64,000 nucleotides of DNA from Bacteroidota bacterium (GCA_947469885.1 CANIQT010000017.1:1-64000), one strand, 5' to 3'; positions 53,172 through 61,236 are shown, counted from the stretch's first letter. Numbers and translations: made by a program. Notes: a model not told the origin generated them from the letters alone.

Positions 53172-53453
53172 CTAGAAAACCACAAAATACCCTTTTCCGT
53201 GTTTTTGCCTTATCCCGAACTCAACAATCCTCTCTGACACTTGTCTAAGACCATTCCCGAACTCAACAATCCTCTCCGACACTCGTCTAAGACCATTCCC
53301 GAATTCAACAATCCTCTCCGACACTCGTCTAAGACCATTCCTGAACTCAACAATCCTCTCCGACACCTGTCTAAGACCATTGTTGTGCTCGGTATAACCC
53401 TCCGACACCTGTAGGAAAGCATTGTTGAGTTCGAAAGTGCTGAAAATTAACAT
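53172..53453 (-). CDS. Possible small repeat protein with perfect heptads
   Basis: 93 codons from the ATG at 53453 to 53172. The sequence starts MLIFSTFELNNAFLQVSEG, then repeats of G-L-R-R-V-S-E-R-I-V-E-F, and ends GIRQKHGKGYFVVF. L, V, I and F recur as in a two-stranded coiled coil. Some differences between units are silent in this frame (tcg/tca, gag/gaa, caa/cag) and some are not (Arg/Gln, Gly/Arg), so selection on the protein cannot be judged by eye. No promoter or ribosome site is evident. It could be a chance frame through a 42-bp DNA repeat. Confidence 0.3.
   Translation of the reverse strand: MLIFSTFELNNAFLQVSEGYTEHNNGLRQVSERIVEFRNGLRRVSERIVEFGNGLRRVSERIVEFGNGLRQVSERIVEFGIRQKHGKGYFVVF
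53213..53422. repeat. 42-bp tandem repeat, five units (2 x 21 bp)
   Basis: Units start at 53213, 53255, 53297, 53339 and 53381; the first four are nearly identical and the fifth has diverged, with a partial sixth after it. Each 42-bp unit splits into two 21-bp halves (tcccgaactcaacaatcctc plus t, and ctgacacttgtctaagacca plus t). The minus strand is open through all units and encodes a 14-residue repeat, NGLRRVSERIVEFG. Its hydrophobic residues fall at 3,4,3,4 spacing, the pattern of a coiled coil. Confidence 0.92.
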
Positions 53454-53463
53454 TTTACACAAT

Positions 53464-54516
53464 TTAATCCTTCTTCAAATTCATATTCCCCGCAAACACC
53501 TTATTTGCATTACAAAATTCTCTGAACTCTTTGCTGCAATTTTCAATCTCCAATTTTTGAGTGTTGGTTCCAAACATGGAACTAGTGTATTCGAATTCTA
53601 ATACCAAGCGGTGTCCTTTTTTTAGAGGAATGCCTTTGTGCCAGCATTTGGTATCACCAGCAAATATAGCTCCTGCATCGCCACACACTATTTTTACATC
53701 TTCAGGTTTATAATAAGGATGCAACTCTTCGTCCGGAATTCGTTCATATCCTCTTTTCAACATTTCGGCAGGTTTGGCATCTGGCAAATGCGAACCTTGA
53801 ATATAACAGTGAGGACCATTTTCCATGGTTACATCGTTAATATAAAAAAACATTTTCAGCCATTTTACTCTGTCCATATCAAAATGGTAAAGTTGTGCAG
53901 CTTCGCTGGATGCTTGCTTCTGAAACGCTGTGCTCCACCACATGGCAGGAAAATCAAATATCGGCTCACATCCTAAATAGTTTCTGGCTATATTTAAAAG
54001 CACCGGGTCCATCATCAGTTGCTGAATGTCGGGGTTGTTTGCCAAATCATTCAAATCAAACCGATAAATTTCTGCCAACGGTTTTTCAGGATTATAAGTT
54101 ATTTTTTCGTTGTAAGATGGAGGAATGCGAGCAGATGTTTTTAAAGCAAAATTGTAAAGTTTATCACAAACTTCTTTGCTTAATTTTTTATCAAAATGAG
54201 AATAACCGTTTTTGTTTAATTCAGTATTTACTTTTTCAAAATCAACAAGTGAATAATTACCAATTACTCCTTGCAGGTTACCGGAAATAACAACCGGAGG
54301 ATTCGTTAATTTTATTTTACTGTTGAATTGCTCACTGTAAGTCCCATTGGTGGCGCAATACAAATTTATAATGGACATGTAGGCTTCGTGGGAGGTTTTT
54401 CCTGTTTGTAAAAATGTTTGGTAACCAGCCACAAAAATCTGTTCTTGCTTTTTAAACTTTATTGCTTTCTTAATTTTAGCTGGAATAAATTTGGCTGCAA
54501 TTGATTTTACATTCAT
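53464..54516 (-). CDS. PhyH-family Fe(II)/2-oxoglutarate dioxygenase
   Basis: 350 aa, phytanoyl-CoA dioxygenase-like jelly roll. Iron ligands H211-x-D213 (LYHFDMDRVKW) and H293 (CWHKG), 2-oxoglutarate Arg R303 (HRLVLEFEY). 'FFYINDVTMENGPHCYIQGSH' is the conserved core between them. The N-terminal 90 residues are basic and helical (KFIPAKIKKAIKFKKQEQIF). It is 13 bp downstream of the acyltransferase gene, in the unit with wzm-wzt, so hydroxylation or another oxidation of a glycan or sugar donor is a fair guess. Confidence 0.85.
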   Translation of the reverse strand: MNVKSIAAKFIPAKIKKAIKFKKQEQIFVAGYQTFLQTGKTSHEAYMSIINLYCATNGTYSEQFNSKIKLTNPPVVISGNLQGVIGNYSLVDFEKVNTELNKNGYSHFDKKLSKEVCDKLYNFALKTSARIPPSYNEKITYNPEKPLAEIYRFDLNDLANNPDIQQLMMDPVLLNIARNYLGCEPIFDFPAMWWSTAFQKQASSEAAQLYHFDMDRVKWLKMFFYINDVTMENGPHCYIQGSHLPDAKPAEMLKRGYERIPDEELHPYYKPEDVKIVCGDAGAIFAGDTKCWHKGIPLKKGHRLVLEFEYTSSMFGTNTQKLEIENCSKEFREFCNANKVFAGNMNLKKD

Positions 54517-54529
54517 TTTTAAATAAGTA

Positions 54530-55480
54530 TTAAATTGTTTTTACAGATTGAATCAACACACTTTTTGCATTCGGCATATCTTTTTGATTTTCCGAAACAG
54601 TAAATTTATGAACCATTTCGCTATTAATGTCAAAATCAATTGTTGAAACTAAATTCGGTTTAAGTTCTTTGGTTTGATGGTGATAATTTATTTTCAATAC
54701 ACTAGCACTATCATTTTTTATACTCAGCAGAATTATTGTTTTATTTTTTGAATTAATACAAACCGAAAACGAATCCATCATTTTAATTCCTCCCAACTTT
54801 CTGAATTGATTCAACGATTTTAAATCGGTGTAAAAGCCGGAATAAAAATAAGGCAAATCAGCATCGTTCAAATAATCAATACTATCTTTTGGTTCAAACA
54901 AAAGTCGTTTTTTAACAAGCGTTGCCGGAGCACCAGCCATAATGGAATAGGGCTCCACATTTTTTGTTATCACCGCATTTGCAGCTATCACACTGCCTTT
55001 GCCTATAATTACGCCCGACATTACTACCACATTAATACCTATCCAACAATCGTCTTCAATCGTAATTTTTTTAGAATGTTGTTTTGATAAGGTAGCATCA
55101 GCAACCACCATTTCGTCTTGGTCTTTAATATAAAATTCGGGTTTCAAATTATAATAATGCCTGCCCGAACTCATATACACATTGGGCGCAAACAAACAAT
55201 ATCGCCCTATTTCAATATCGCCAAGCAAAATACATCGGTCTTGTATGGAAGTGCTGGCGCCTAAACTAATGAGGTGAAGAGGACCCATCTCCACATTTCT
55301 TCCCACATAATTATTGCCTTCAAAATAAATTTTTCCGTTGAGAGGACATAATAATATAGCACTGGGATGTATAGAAACATTGTTTCCCTTTGATACGTTT
55401 AAAGGATATTGATTTTGGTGAATAAGTGTGGCATCGTTTCCAAAAACCACTCGTTTTATTTTATGAAATGCTCTTTTCAT
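54530..55480 (-). CDS. Left-handed beta-helix acyltransferase with an extra C-terminal domain
   Basis: 316 aa from the ATG at 55480; this overlaps wzt by 20 bp. Residues about 25-200 form a LbetaH hexapeptide domain (NNVSIHPSAILLCP, NYVGRNVEMGPLH, DDCWIGINVVVMSGVIIGKGSVIAANAVITKNVEPYSIMAGAPATLVKKR), with the catalytic-type His in SSGRHYYNL. This is the WbbJ/NodL-like O-acetyltransferase pattern. About 100 residues with beta character follow (IKMMDSFSVCINSKNKTIILL ... HKFTVSENQKDM), which is unusual for the family. It probably acetylates the exported polysaccharide. Confidence 0.85.
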   Translation of the reverse strand: MKRAFHKIKRVVFGNDATLIHQNQYPLNVSKGNNVSIHPSAILLCPLNGKIYFEGNNYVGRNVEMGPLHLISLGASTSIQDRCILLGDIEIGRYCLFAPNVYMSSGRHYYNLKPEFYIKDQDEMVVADATLSKQHSKKITIEDDCWIGINVVVMSGVIIGKGSVIAANAVITKNVEPYSIMAGAPATLVKKRLLFEPKDSIDYLNDADLPYFYSGFYTDLKSLNQFRKLGGIKMMDSFSVCINSKNKTIILLSIKNDSASVLKINYHHQTKELKPNLVSTIDFDINSEMVHKFTVSENQKDMPNAKSVLIQSVKTI

Positions 55481-56735
55481 TAATGCTGAATGGAATTGTT
55501 GTAAAACCTGCATTCTCATGCGGGTCATCGCTCACCGGTAAAATAATTAAAGTTGGGAGATTAATATTACCATCTATCACATCGTACCACGAAGTACCGT
55601 CTTTGTTGCCAATGGCAAAGTATAAATCATATTGCCCAGGGCGAATGTTTCGAGCAGGGATGGTCAAGGTAAATGAAATTAGTTGTCCTGAATTTAAACC
55701 ATCGGGAGTAATAACCGTTTTTACATTGGTAATAATACTATCTAACATCATTCCTTTTAAAGCCATGTAAAAAGTAAGTCCATCGCAGGGTTCGTTCACT
55801 TTGCATTCAAATTTAAAACGTAAATCCTCATTATATTTAAACGACCACATTTTGTTTTCACCACCATCGGGCAACAAGCTCAATGCTTTTGTGAATGAAG
55901 CCTTTCCGTTTGTTCGGTTCAATCTATCACTTTTTGAAGTGTTTTCGTTAAAGCTATAATCTTTGAGCAATCCGTAATAATTCTGAAGGCAGATATCTAT
56001 TGCGGCATCGGTATGAACAGTTCCTTTGTTCAAGACAATACCCTTATTACATAATGTGGAAATAGCCTGCAAATTGTGACTTACAAACAAAACCGTTCTA
56101 CCTTGCCCGCTTACATCTTTCATTTTTCCCAAACATTTTTTCTGAAATTCAGCATCACCAACAGCTAACACCTCATCCACAATCAATATATCAGGCTCCA
56201 AATGGGCAGCAATAGAAAAAGCAAGACGAACATACATACCAGAAGAATAACGTTTAACAGGAGTATCGAGAAATTTTTCGACACCAGCAAAATCAATTAT
56301 TTCCTCAAATTTGTTTTCAATCTCTTTTTTAGTCATTCCCAAAATAGAACCATTTAAAAATATGTTTTCGCGACCACTCAATTCGGGATGGAACCCTGTG
56401 CCTACTTCCAGCAAACTTGCTGCACGACCATCAATTGTAATCCTGCCTTTTGTTGGAGTTACAATGCGGCTCAATATTTTAAGAAGTGTAGATTTGCCTG
56501 CTCCGTTGCGTCCAATAATTCCCACTCTGTCGCCCTGATTGATTTCAAACGAAACATCGTTCAATGCCCAGAATTCTTCTCTCGATTGTTGATTGTCGAT
56601 TGTTGATTGTTGATTGAAAATGGATTTAACTTTATTGGCTATTACATCGCGCAAAGCGGTATATCGCTCGGCATTCTGATGTTTCAGAATATACTTTTTA
56701 CTTAAATGTTCTACCTTTATTATCGAATTGCTCAT
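55461..56735 (-). CDS. wzt: O-polysaccharide ABC exporter ATPase with C-terminal carbohydrate-binding domain
   Basis: 424 aa. ATPase part: Walker A GRNGAGKST (75-83), Q-loop region, signature YSSGMYVRLAFSIAAHL, Walker B ILIVDEVLAVGDAEFQKK, H-loop VSHNLQAI. From about 250 a Wzt_C-like beta-sandwich follows (GKASFTKALSLLPDGGENKMWSF ... TFYMALKGMMLDSIITNVKTVI ... IRPGQYDLYFAIGNKDG), which in characterised Wzt proteins binds the chain end. An in-frame linker at residues 41-51 (NQQSTIDNQQS) is encoded by 7-bp repeats. It lies 7 bp after wzm. Confidence 0.93.
   Translation of the reverse strand: MSNSIIKVEHLSKKYILKHQNAERYTALRDVIANKVKSIFNQQSTIDNQQSREEFWALNDVSFEINQGDRVGIIGRNGAGKSTLLKILSRIVTPTKGRITIDGRAASLLEVGTGFHPELSGRENIFLNGSILGMTKKEIENKFEEIIDFAGVEKFLDTPVKRYSSGMYVRLAFSIAAHLEPDILIVDEVLAVGDAEFQKKCLGKMKDVSGQGRTVLFVSHNLQAISTLCNKGIVLNKGTVHTDAAIDICLQNYYGLLKDYSFNENTSKSDRLNRTNGKASFTKALSLLPDGGENKMWSFKYNEDLRFKFECKVNEPCDGLTFYMALKGMMLDSIITNVKTVITPDGLNSGQLISFTLTIPARNIRPGQYDLYFAIGNKDGTSWYDVIDGNINLPTLIILPVSDDPHENAGFTTIPFSINEKSIS
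56581..56615 (-). repeat. Five imperfect 7-bp repeats inside wzt
   Basis: Plus-strand units ctcgatt, gttgatt, gtcgatt, gttgatt, gttgatt follow each other without a gap; read on the coding strand they are aatcaac/aatcgac. They encode NQQSTIDNQQS in the linker before the Walker A domain. Because seven is not a multiple of three, gain or loss of one unit would shift the reading frame of wzt. Confidence 0.85.
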
Positions 56736-56742
56736 ACTTACA

Positions 56743-57585
56743 CTAAATCACATCGGCAAACGATTTTTCCATTCTGCGGAAATACCAAATACCAACAAAT
56801 AAAAACAAAATACTGATAGCTATAGACATTAAAAATCCTGGGATATATATTGCAGTATCTCCTCCAAGTATACTCCACCTAAAACCATCAATTACACCCA
56901 CCATTGGATTAAGAGAATAAATAAATTTTACAGCTTGCGGAAGTGTTGGATGGTTATAAATCATCGAACTGCTAAATGCAATGGGCGAAACATATAAACC
57001 AAACTGCACAATAAAAGGAATGAGGTAACGAAAGTCGCGGTACTTTACATTTAGCGCAGCAATAAACAAACCAGTACCCATTGAAGTGATGACCGCTAAG
57101 AGCAAGAATACGGGGAGCATTAAAATTTTTATATCGGGAGTATAATGGGTTAATACCATTATTATTATTAGGATGCCAAAGGAAATAAAAAAATCTACCA
57201 AACATACAATCACTGTACTTGCTGGGACAATTAATCGAGGGAAATAAACTTTGGTTAGTAAATTTGAATTTGCAATAAGGGAGTTACTGGCTTCGCTGAA
57301 CGAAGATGAAAAAAATTGCCAAGGCAAAGTGGCAGTACAAACTAAAAGTATTCGCGACACACCTGTTGGAACATCGGAATGAAACAACCACCCAATAAAC
57401 CACATCACACCAATAGTTAACAATGGTTTGGCAACGCTCCACATAACTCCAATAACCGTTTGTTTGTAACGAACCAAAATATCACGCCAAGCCAAAAAAT
57501 AAAAAAGCCCCCTGAAATTCCAAAGGTCTCTCCAATAATTACTGTCTTCTGTATCGGGCTCTATTACTATTCTGTGTTTACTCAA
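56743..57585 (-). CDS. wzm: O-polysaccharide ABC exporter permease
   Basis: 280 aa, ABC-2 permease of the Wzm/TagG type. N-terminal amphipathic part 'WRDLWNFRGLFYFLAWRDILVRYKQTVIGVMWSVAKPLLTIGVMWFIGWLF', the family hallmark, then six helices, with 'LPWQFFSSSFSEASNSLIANSNLLTKVYFPRLIVPAS' and 'FIYSLNPMVGVIDGFRW'. With Wzt it moves the lipid-linked polysaccharide across the inner membrane. First gene of the unit wzm-wzt-acyltransferase-dioxygenase. Confidence 0.95.
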   Translation of the reverse strand: MSKHRIVIEPDTEDSNYWRDLWNFRGLFYFLAWRDILVRYKQTVIGVMWSVAKPLLTIGVMWFIGWLFHSDVPTGVSRILLVCTATLPWQFFSSSFSEASNSLIANSNLLTKVYFPRLIVPASTVIVCLVDFFISFGILIIIMVLTHYTPDIKILMLPVFLLLAVITSMGTGLFIAALNVKYRDFRYLIPFIVQFGLYVSPIAFSSSMIYNHPTLPQAVKFIYSLNPMVGVIDGFRWSILGGDTAIYIPGFLMSIAISILFLFVGIWYFRRMEKSFADVI

Positions 57586-57657
57586 AATAAAGTTTAAGTT
57601 TTAAAATTTCGCAAAAGTAGTTATTATCTTTTACAGTTTCGTTTTTCATTCCTGCAC

Positions 57658-59121
57658 TTACTTACCTAACAAATCAAGTATATCATTAAACACCGCTTCG
57701 TCACTCGGGCGTTTGGCATTAGTATCAACAAAATTACCTTTTTTGTCTATTAGCATATAACGGGGAATAGAATTTATCTGAAAGTATTTTACAATTTCAC
57801 TGCTCCAATCGCCCGGAACCAAGCCATTATTATAATCACCTAACCCATTTTGTTCAATTGCTTTTTTCCAGATTTCTTCTGTTTTATCAATGGATATATA
57901 TAGGAACACCAAATTTTTCAATTGTTTAGACGTAAATTTTTTGTGCAGTTCTTTCGAATATGGAAACTGTCCTCTGCATGGTCCACACCAGCTTGCCCAA
58001 AAATCTACATACACCACTTTGCCTTTCAAATCATCAAATGTAAAATACTTTCCATCCGTTCCCATAATTTTTACACCAGACGAAGCGTTGTCTGCTGAAC
58101 TGCTTGCAGCAGATGTCGGTTTTTTTTCTTCTGTCACTTTTGTTTTCATGCGTTGTTCGCATTTTTGTTTCACAAGTTTGGTGTATTCCCCATATTTCTC
58201 ATTATAGCTCAATAGTTCATAAATATGCTTGGCTGTAAAAGGAGATACATTACCCACATTATCATTCAAGAACGAACCAATAAAATAAACATTTGCTTTG
58301 CCTTGTATAGTTTGATTGGTGAATCCCATTTTCTTTTCCATCGAAATGGAATTATCAGTAAACTTATTAAAGTTATTAAGTTTGGATGTATTGTAAATAA
58401 TATAATAGTATAAAAATTGTCGATACGCATCGCAGTTCAATGCTTCATCATTATTTGCCAGTTCAGGTTTCACCTCTTCCAAAAGCAAAGCAGGAATGGG
58501 AGTAACAGTAAGTATGGTTGCACTTTGATTTGCATTGATAATTGGGTATGCCTGTAACTGATAAAAATAATTGTATTTTATAAGATTGGTTATATAAGTG
58601 TTAAATTCAGGCGAAAACTTGTCTTTGTCGGTATAACTTTTATAAAACTCCATTTGTTTTTTTCGTTCTTTAAAAATGTTGTTTTCGAAAATATCAATAC
58701 CCTTGCTCAGCATGTTTTGTTTGATTACGTCTTTATCAAAATCATTTTTAAATGTTTTGTAAAAGGCTTTCAAAAACAGATTATGAACTGTTCCTTTACC
58801 TTCCATACTTATTGCTTTGTAAAGTGAGTCATAAGCAATGTTTAACTTCAAATCATCATTTGGTTCGAGCCATAAGTTTACTGATTGTTTGTTGTATGTT
58901 AACGTTGCCATTGTTGGTTTATCAATGGTTAATTTAAAATTACAATCATTGTCTTTGAGCACTTGTTTAAAAAACGGCTCGTATTCGGTGATGTGGTATT
59001 TATCAACTCGAATGCTGCACGAATCTTCGGTTGCCATCCTGAAATGGCAGGCAATACTTACGTTTTGAGCAATGCCAAAACGCAGCATTAACAATAGTAT
59101 CAAAAGAAATAAATGTTTCAT
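57658..59121 (-). CDS. TlpA-like thioredoxin-fold periplasmic protein
   Basis: 487 aa with a signal peptide (MKHLFLLILLLMLRFGIAQ). The N-terminal 330 residues form a beta-then-helical region common to Bacteroidota TlpA proteins. The C-terminal thioredoxin domain is at about 345-487, with the redox motif W-C379-G-P-C382 in VYVDFWASWCGPCRGQFPY and the cis-Pro in 'FQINSIPRYMLIDKKGNFV'. Likely a periplasmic disulfide reductase. Single gene; no partner nearby. Confidence 0.92.
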   Translation of the reverse strand: MKHLFLLILLLMLRFGIAQNVSIACHFRMATEDSCSIRVDKYHITEYEPFFKQVLKDNDCNFKLTIDKPTMATLTYNKQSVNLWLEPNDDLKLNIAYDSLYKAISMEGKGTVHNLFLKAFYKTFKNDFDKDVIKQNMLSKGIDIFENNIFKERKKQMEFYKSYTDKDKFSPEFNTYITNLIKYNYFYQLQAYPIINANQSATILTVTPIPALLLEEVKPELANNDEALNCDAYRQFLYYYIIYNTSKLNNFNKFTDNSISMEKKMGFTNQTIQGKANVYFIGSFLNDNVGNVSPFTAKHIYELLSYNEKYGEYTKLVKQKCEQRMKTKVTEEKKPTSAASSSADNASSGVKIMGTDGKYFTFDDLKGKVVYVDFWASWCGPCRGQFPYSKELHKKFTSKQLKNLVFLYISIDKTEEIWKKAIEQNGLGDYNNGLVPGDWSSEIVKYFQINSIPRYMLIDKKGNFVDTNAKRPSDEAVFNDILDLLGK

Positions 59122-59315
59122 AGCATGATCAAATTGTGTTGGTTTTAAAGGTTCAAAGATAATTCTATTTATTTAATTAGTGCTATTTAGAATAGAATGA
59201 ATCTAAACTAAACAGTGATAGTGGCCATTACGCGACATGTTATCAACAAAAAGCCCACTTATCAACATTTTTAAAAATATTTGCCTCCAAAAGGCTTTCG
59301 TATCAGTATATTCAT

Positions 59316-59323
59316 TATATTTG
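59316..59323 (+). promoter_or_regulatory. -7 box upstream of the HU gene
   Basis: TATATTTG, matching TAnnTTTG, 43 nt before the ATG at 59367. No TTTG at the usual upstream spacing. Confidence 0.4.
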
Positions 59324-59366
59324 CAATGATAATTAAATAAAGTATTAACCAAAAACAAAAAACAAC

Positions 59367-59642
59367 ATGAACAAAGCAGAACTAATTGATGCAATTTCAG
59401 CAGAGTCAAAATTGACAAAAGCTGATTCAGCAAGAGCACTTGATGCTTTTGTTAATGCAACTTCTAAAGCTCTTAAAAAAGGAGACAGAGTAGCATTAGT
59501 AGGATTTGGGTCGTTCTCTGTAGCTAAAAGAGCTGCAAGAAGCGGACGCAATCCACAAACAGGTAAAACCATTAAAATTGCTGCAAAAAAAGTAGCAAAA
59601 TTTAAGGCTGGTGCCGAATTAAAGAAAACGGTTAACAAATAA
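59367..59642 (+). CDS. hup: HU family DNA-binding protein
   Basis: 91 aa, full-length HU. NKAELIDAISAESKLTKADSARALDAFVNATSKALKKGD, GFGSFSVAKRAARSGRNPQTGKTIKIAAKKVAKFKAGAELKKTVNK. The DNA-intercalating RNPQTG arm is intact. A nucleoid protein that bends DNA. Own transcription unit with a terminator 19 bp after the stop. Confidence 0.97.
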   Translation: MNKAELIDAISAESKLTKADSARALDAFVNATSKALKKGDRVALVGFGSFSVAKRAARSGRNPQTGKTIKIAAKKVAKFKAGAELKKTVNK

Positions 59643-59660
59643 TCGAACGCTTTAAGAAAC

Positions 59661-59691
59661 AAAAAGTCTCGCAGCAATGCGGGACTTTTTT
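59661..59691 (+). terminator. Intrinsic terminator after hup
   Basis: Stem aaaaagtctcgca / tgcgggacttttt, 13 bp with one G-T pair, loop gcaa, T-run. Confidence 0.93.
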
Positions 59692-59806
59692 GTTTACAAC
59701 TGTTTCTTTTTATTGCCCCGTCACTAACACCCACCTTTGGGGGCAAACAAATCCATCAATAATAATAAAAGAAGTTGTTCGACAAGAGGAACTAAAATTA
59801 CTAAAC

Positions 59807-60046
59807 CTAATTCAAAAAATAATTGATATTTGTTTTGTTTGTTTGCAAAACAATAACCCTTATAATTCCAACGATTACATAAATAATATTTATTGGAAGA
59901 ATAATAAGTAGCCATACATAAACTCCAAAGTTTTCGGGATTCATGGTCCATAAAAAACCGAACAGATTAGTTACTGTAATAATAAAAATATATCGTTTAA
60001 GGAACTTGTTTTTTTTCTGATTCGTAATTTCAGTTGATTCTCGCAT
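59807..60046 (-). CDS. Small two-helix membrane protein
   Basis: 79 aa from the ATG at 60046. A polar, basic N-terminus (MRESTEITNQKKNKFLKR) is followed by two hydrophobic helices: YIFIITVTNLFGFLWTM and VYVWLLIILPINIIYVIVGIIRVIV. No family recognised, but the amphipathic layout and the Lys-rich cytoplasmic end are those of real small membrane proteins. It is convergent with hup and divergent from engB. Confidence 0.5.
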   Translation of the reverse strand: MRESTEITNQKKNKFLKRYIFIITVTNLFGFLWTMNPENFGVYVWLLIILPINIIYVIVGIIRVIVLQTNKTNINYFLN

Positions 60047-60153
60047 GTTTCAAAATTAGTGATTATTTCGAAAGGAAAATAAATTACAAGTGGTAGTGAC
60101 AGGGCATTCAACATAAATAATGACTACTTTCGCCAAAAATTATCTTTATTATA

Positions 60154-60759
60154 ATGGAAATAAAAACTGCACAATTTGTAATGAGCAATACGGAAGTTGC
60201 CAAATGTCCGAAGCCGGACATGCCCGAATATGCTTTTATTGGCAGAAGTAATGTTGGCAAATCTTCTTTAATTAATATGCTTTGTGTTAGAAATAACATG
60301 GCAAAAACTTCGGGCAAACCAGGAAAAACTCAATTGATAAATCATTTTATTATTAATACTAACTGGTATTTGGTGGATTTACCAGGCTATGGATACGCCA
60401 CGGTTTCCAAGGAAAGAAAAGAAACTTGGGTTAAGTTTTTGCAGGATTATATTTTGGAACGACAAAACCTGATGTGTATGCTTGTGTTGCTGGATTCTCG
60501 TATCCCGATGCAAAAAATAGATTTAGAATTTATGAACTGGCTGGGCGAAAATCAGATTGCCTTTGTAATGGTGTTTACCAAAATTGACAAACTGTCGAAA
60601 AAACAATTTGCTGACAACATTGCTAAATACAAGAAAGACATGAGTGCGCACTGGGACGAACTCCCAAAATGTTTTTACACCTCAGCCGAAAAAAAAACAG
60701 GACGTGATGAGATTTTAGATTTTATTGCACAAAGCAATAAGTTATTTACAAAACCATAA
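60154..60759 (+). CDS. engB: Ribosome biogenesis GTP-binding protein EngB (YihA/YsxC)
   Basis: 201 aa. TrmE-Era-EngA-like GTPase: G1 GRSNVGKSS (30-38), the G2 region SGKPGKTQ, G3 DLPGYGY (74-80), G4 TKID (141-144) and G5 SAEKKTG. Complete and of normal length. Needed for 50S subunit assembly in other bacteria. Single gene. Confidence 0.97.
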   Translation: MEIKTAQFVMSNTEVAKCPKPDMPEYAFIGRSNVGKSSLINMLCVRNNMAKTSGKPGKTQLINHFIINTNWYLVDLPGYGYATVSKERKETWVKFLQDYILERQNLMCMLVLLDSRIPMQKIDLEFMNWLGENQIAFVMVFTKIDKLSKKQFADNIAKYKKDMSAHWDELPKCFYTSAEKKTGRDEILDFIAQSNKLFTKP

Positions 60760-60836
60760 GTTGTGACATTACGCAAAGTTGGCACAGTTTGTGACTAAGG
60801 GTGCCGCCTCCAAATTAACTGTGTTCTTTTATTTAT

Positions 60837-60844
60837 TACCTTTG
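60837..60844 (+). promoter_or_regulatory. -7 box implying a leaderless transcript
   Basis: TACCTTTG ends 5 nt before the ATG at 60850, the same spacing as at pssA. The -33 element is not clear. Confidence 0.45.
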
Positions 60845-60849
60845 CACCA

Positions 60850-61236
60850 ATGAAAAAAGTATTTACCTTGTTTCTGATTTCCATCTACCTCTTTTCGGCA
60901 ACCGATATAAAGGAATTGCTGAAAATGAATGTAGTGATGGAACATTATCACGAAACGGTGCAAACAAACGGATATATTTCTTTTGTTCAGTTTCTCGAAA
61001 TGCACTATATAACGGATGATAATAATACAAAAGACAATAACAGAGATGTTCAACTGCCTTTTAAATCAACCAATACAACTGTTTCTTCCAATTCCTTTCA
61101 ATTTGTAACCAATCAAATTTCGACTGTAAATTTCAATGCTTCTATTAATAAAGAAAAAGAGTATTTACCAACAGTACCATCATTTTTTTGTTCAAATTAC
61201 CAAGCCATGGTTTGGCATCCTCCTCAAATTTCCTAA
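60850..61236 (+). CDS. Small exported protein of unknown function
   Basis: 128 aa. Signal peptide KKVFTLFLISIYLFSATDIKEL. The rest contains 'LLKMNVVMEHYHETVQTNGYISFVQFLEMHY' and an acidic stretch ending in RDVQLPFKS. I recall such HY- and QLPFK-containing small proteins from Bacteroidota loci for heavy-metal or cation efflux, where they stand first in the operon. Here no efflux gene follows, so the role is open. It has a strong -7 box and no clear ribosome site. Confidence 0.65.
   Translation: MKKVFTLFLISIYLFSATDIKELLKMNVVMEHYHETVQTNGYISFVQFLEMHYITDDNNTKDNNRDVQLPFKSTNTTVSSNSFQFVTNQISTVNFNASINKEKEYLPTVPSFFCSNYQAMVWHPPQIS

Larger units (their letters stand above)
53052..53463. other. 412-bp intergenic region between convergent genes
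   Basis: Mostly occupied by the 42-bp repeat array at 53213-53422. I see nothing recognisable in 53052-53212 and no terminator hairpin. Confidence 0.6.

Noticed and set aside
53210..53422. Second minus-strand frame through the 42-bp repeat (Cys/Arg-rich)
   Set aside because: Any frame of a 42-bp repeat without a stop stays open; this one has no heptad or other protein-like pattern.
59643..60153. tRNA or small RNA gene around hup-engB
   Set aside because: No cloverleaf or conserved TTC loop could be found; only the hup terminator and a small membrane-protein frame.
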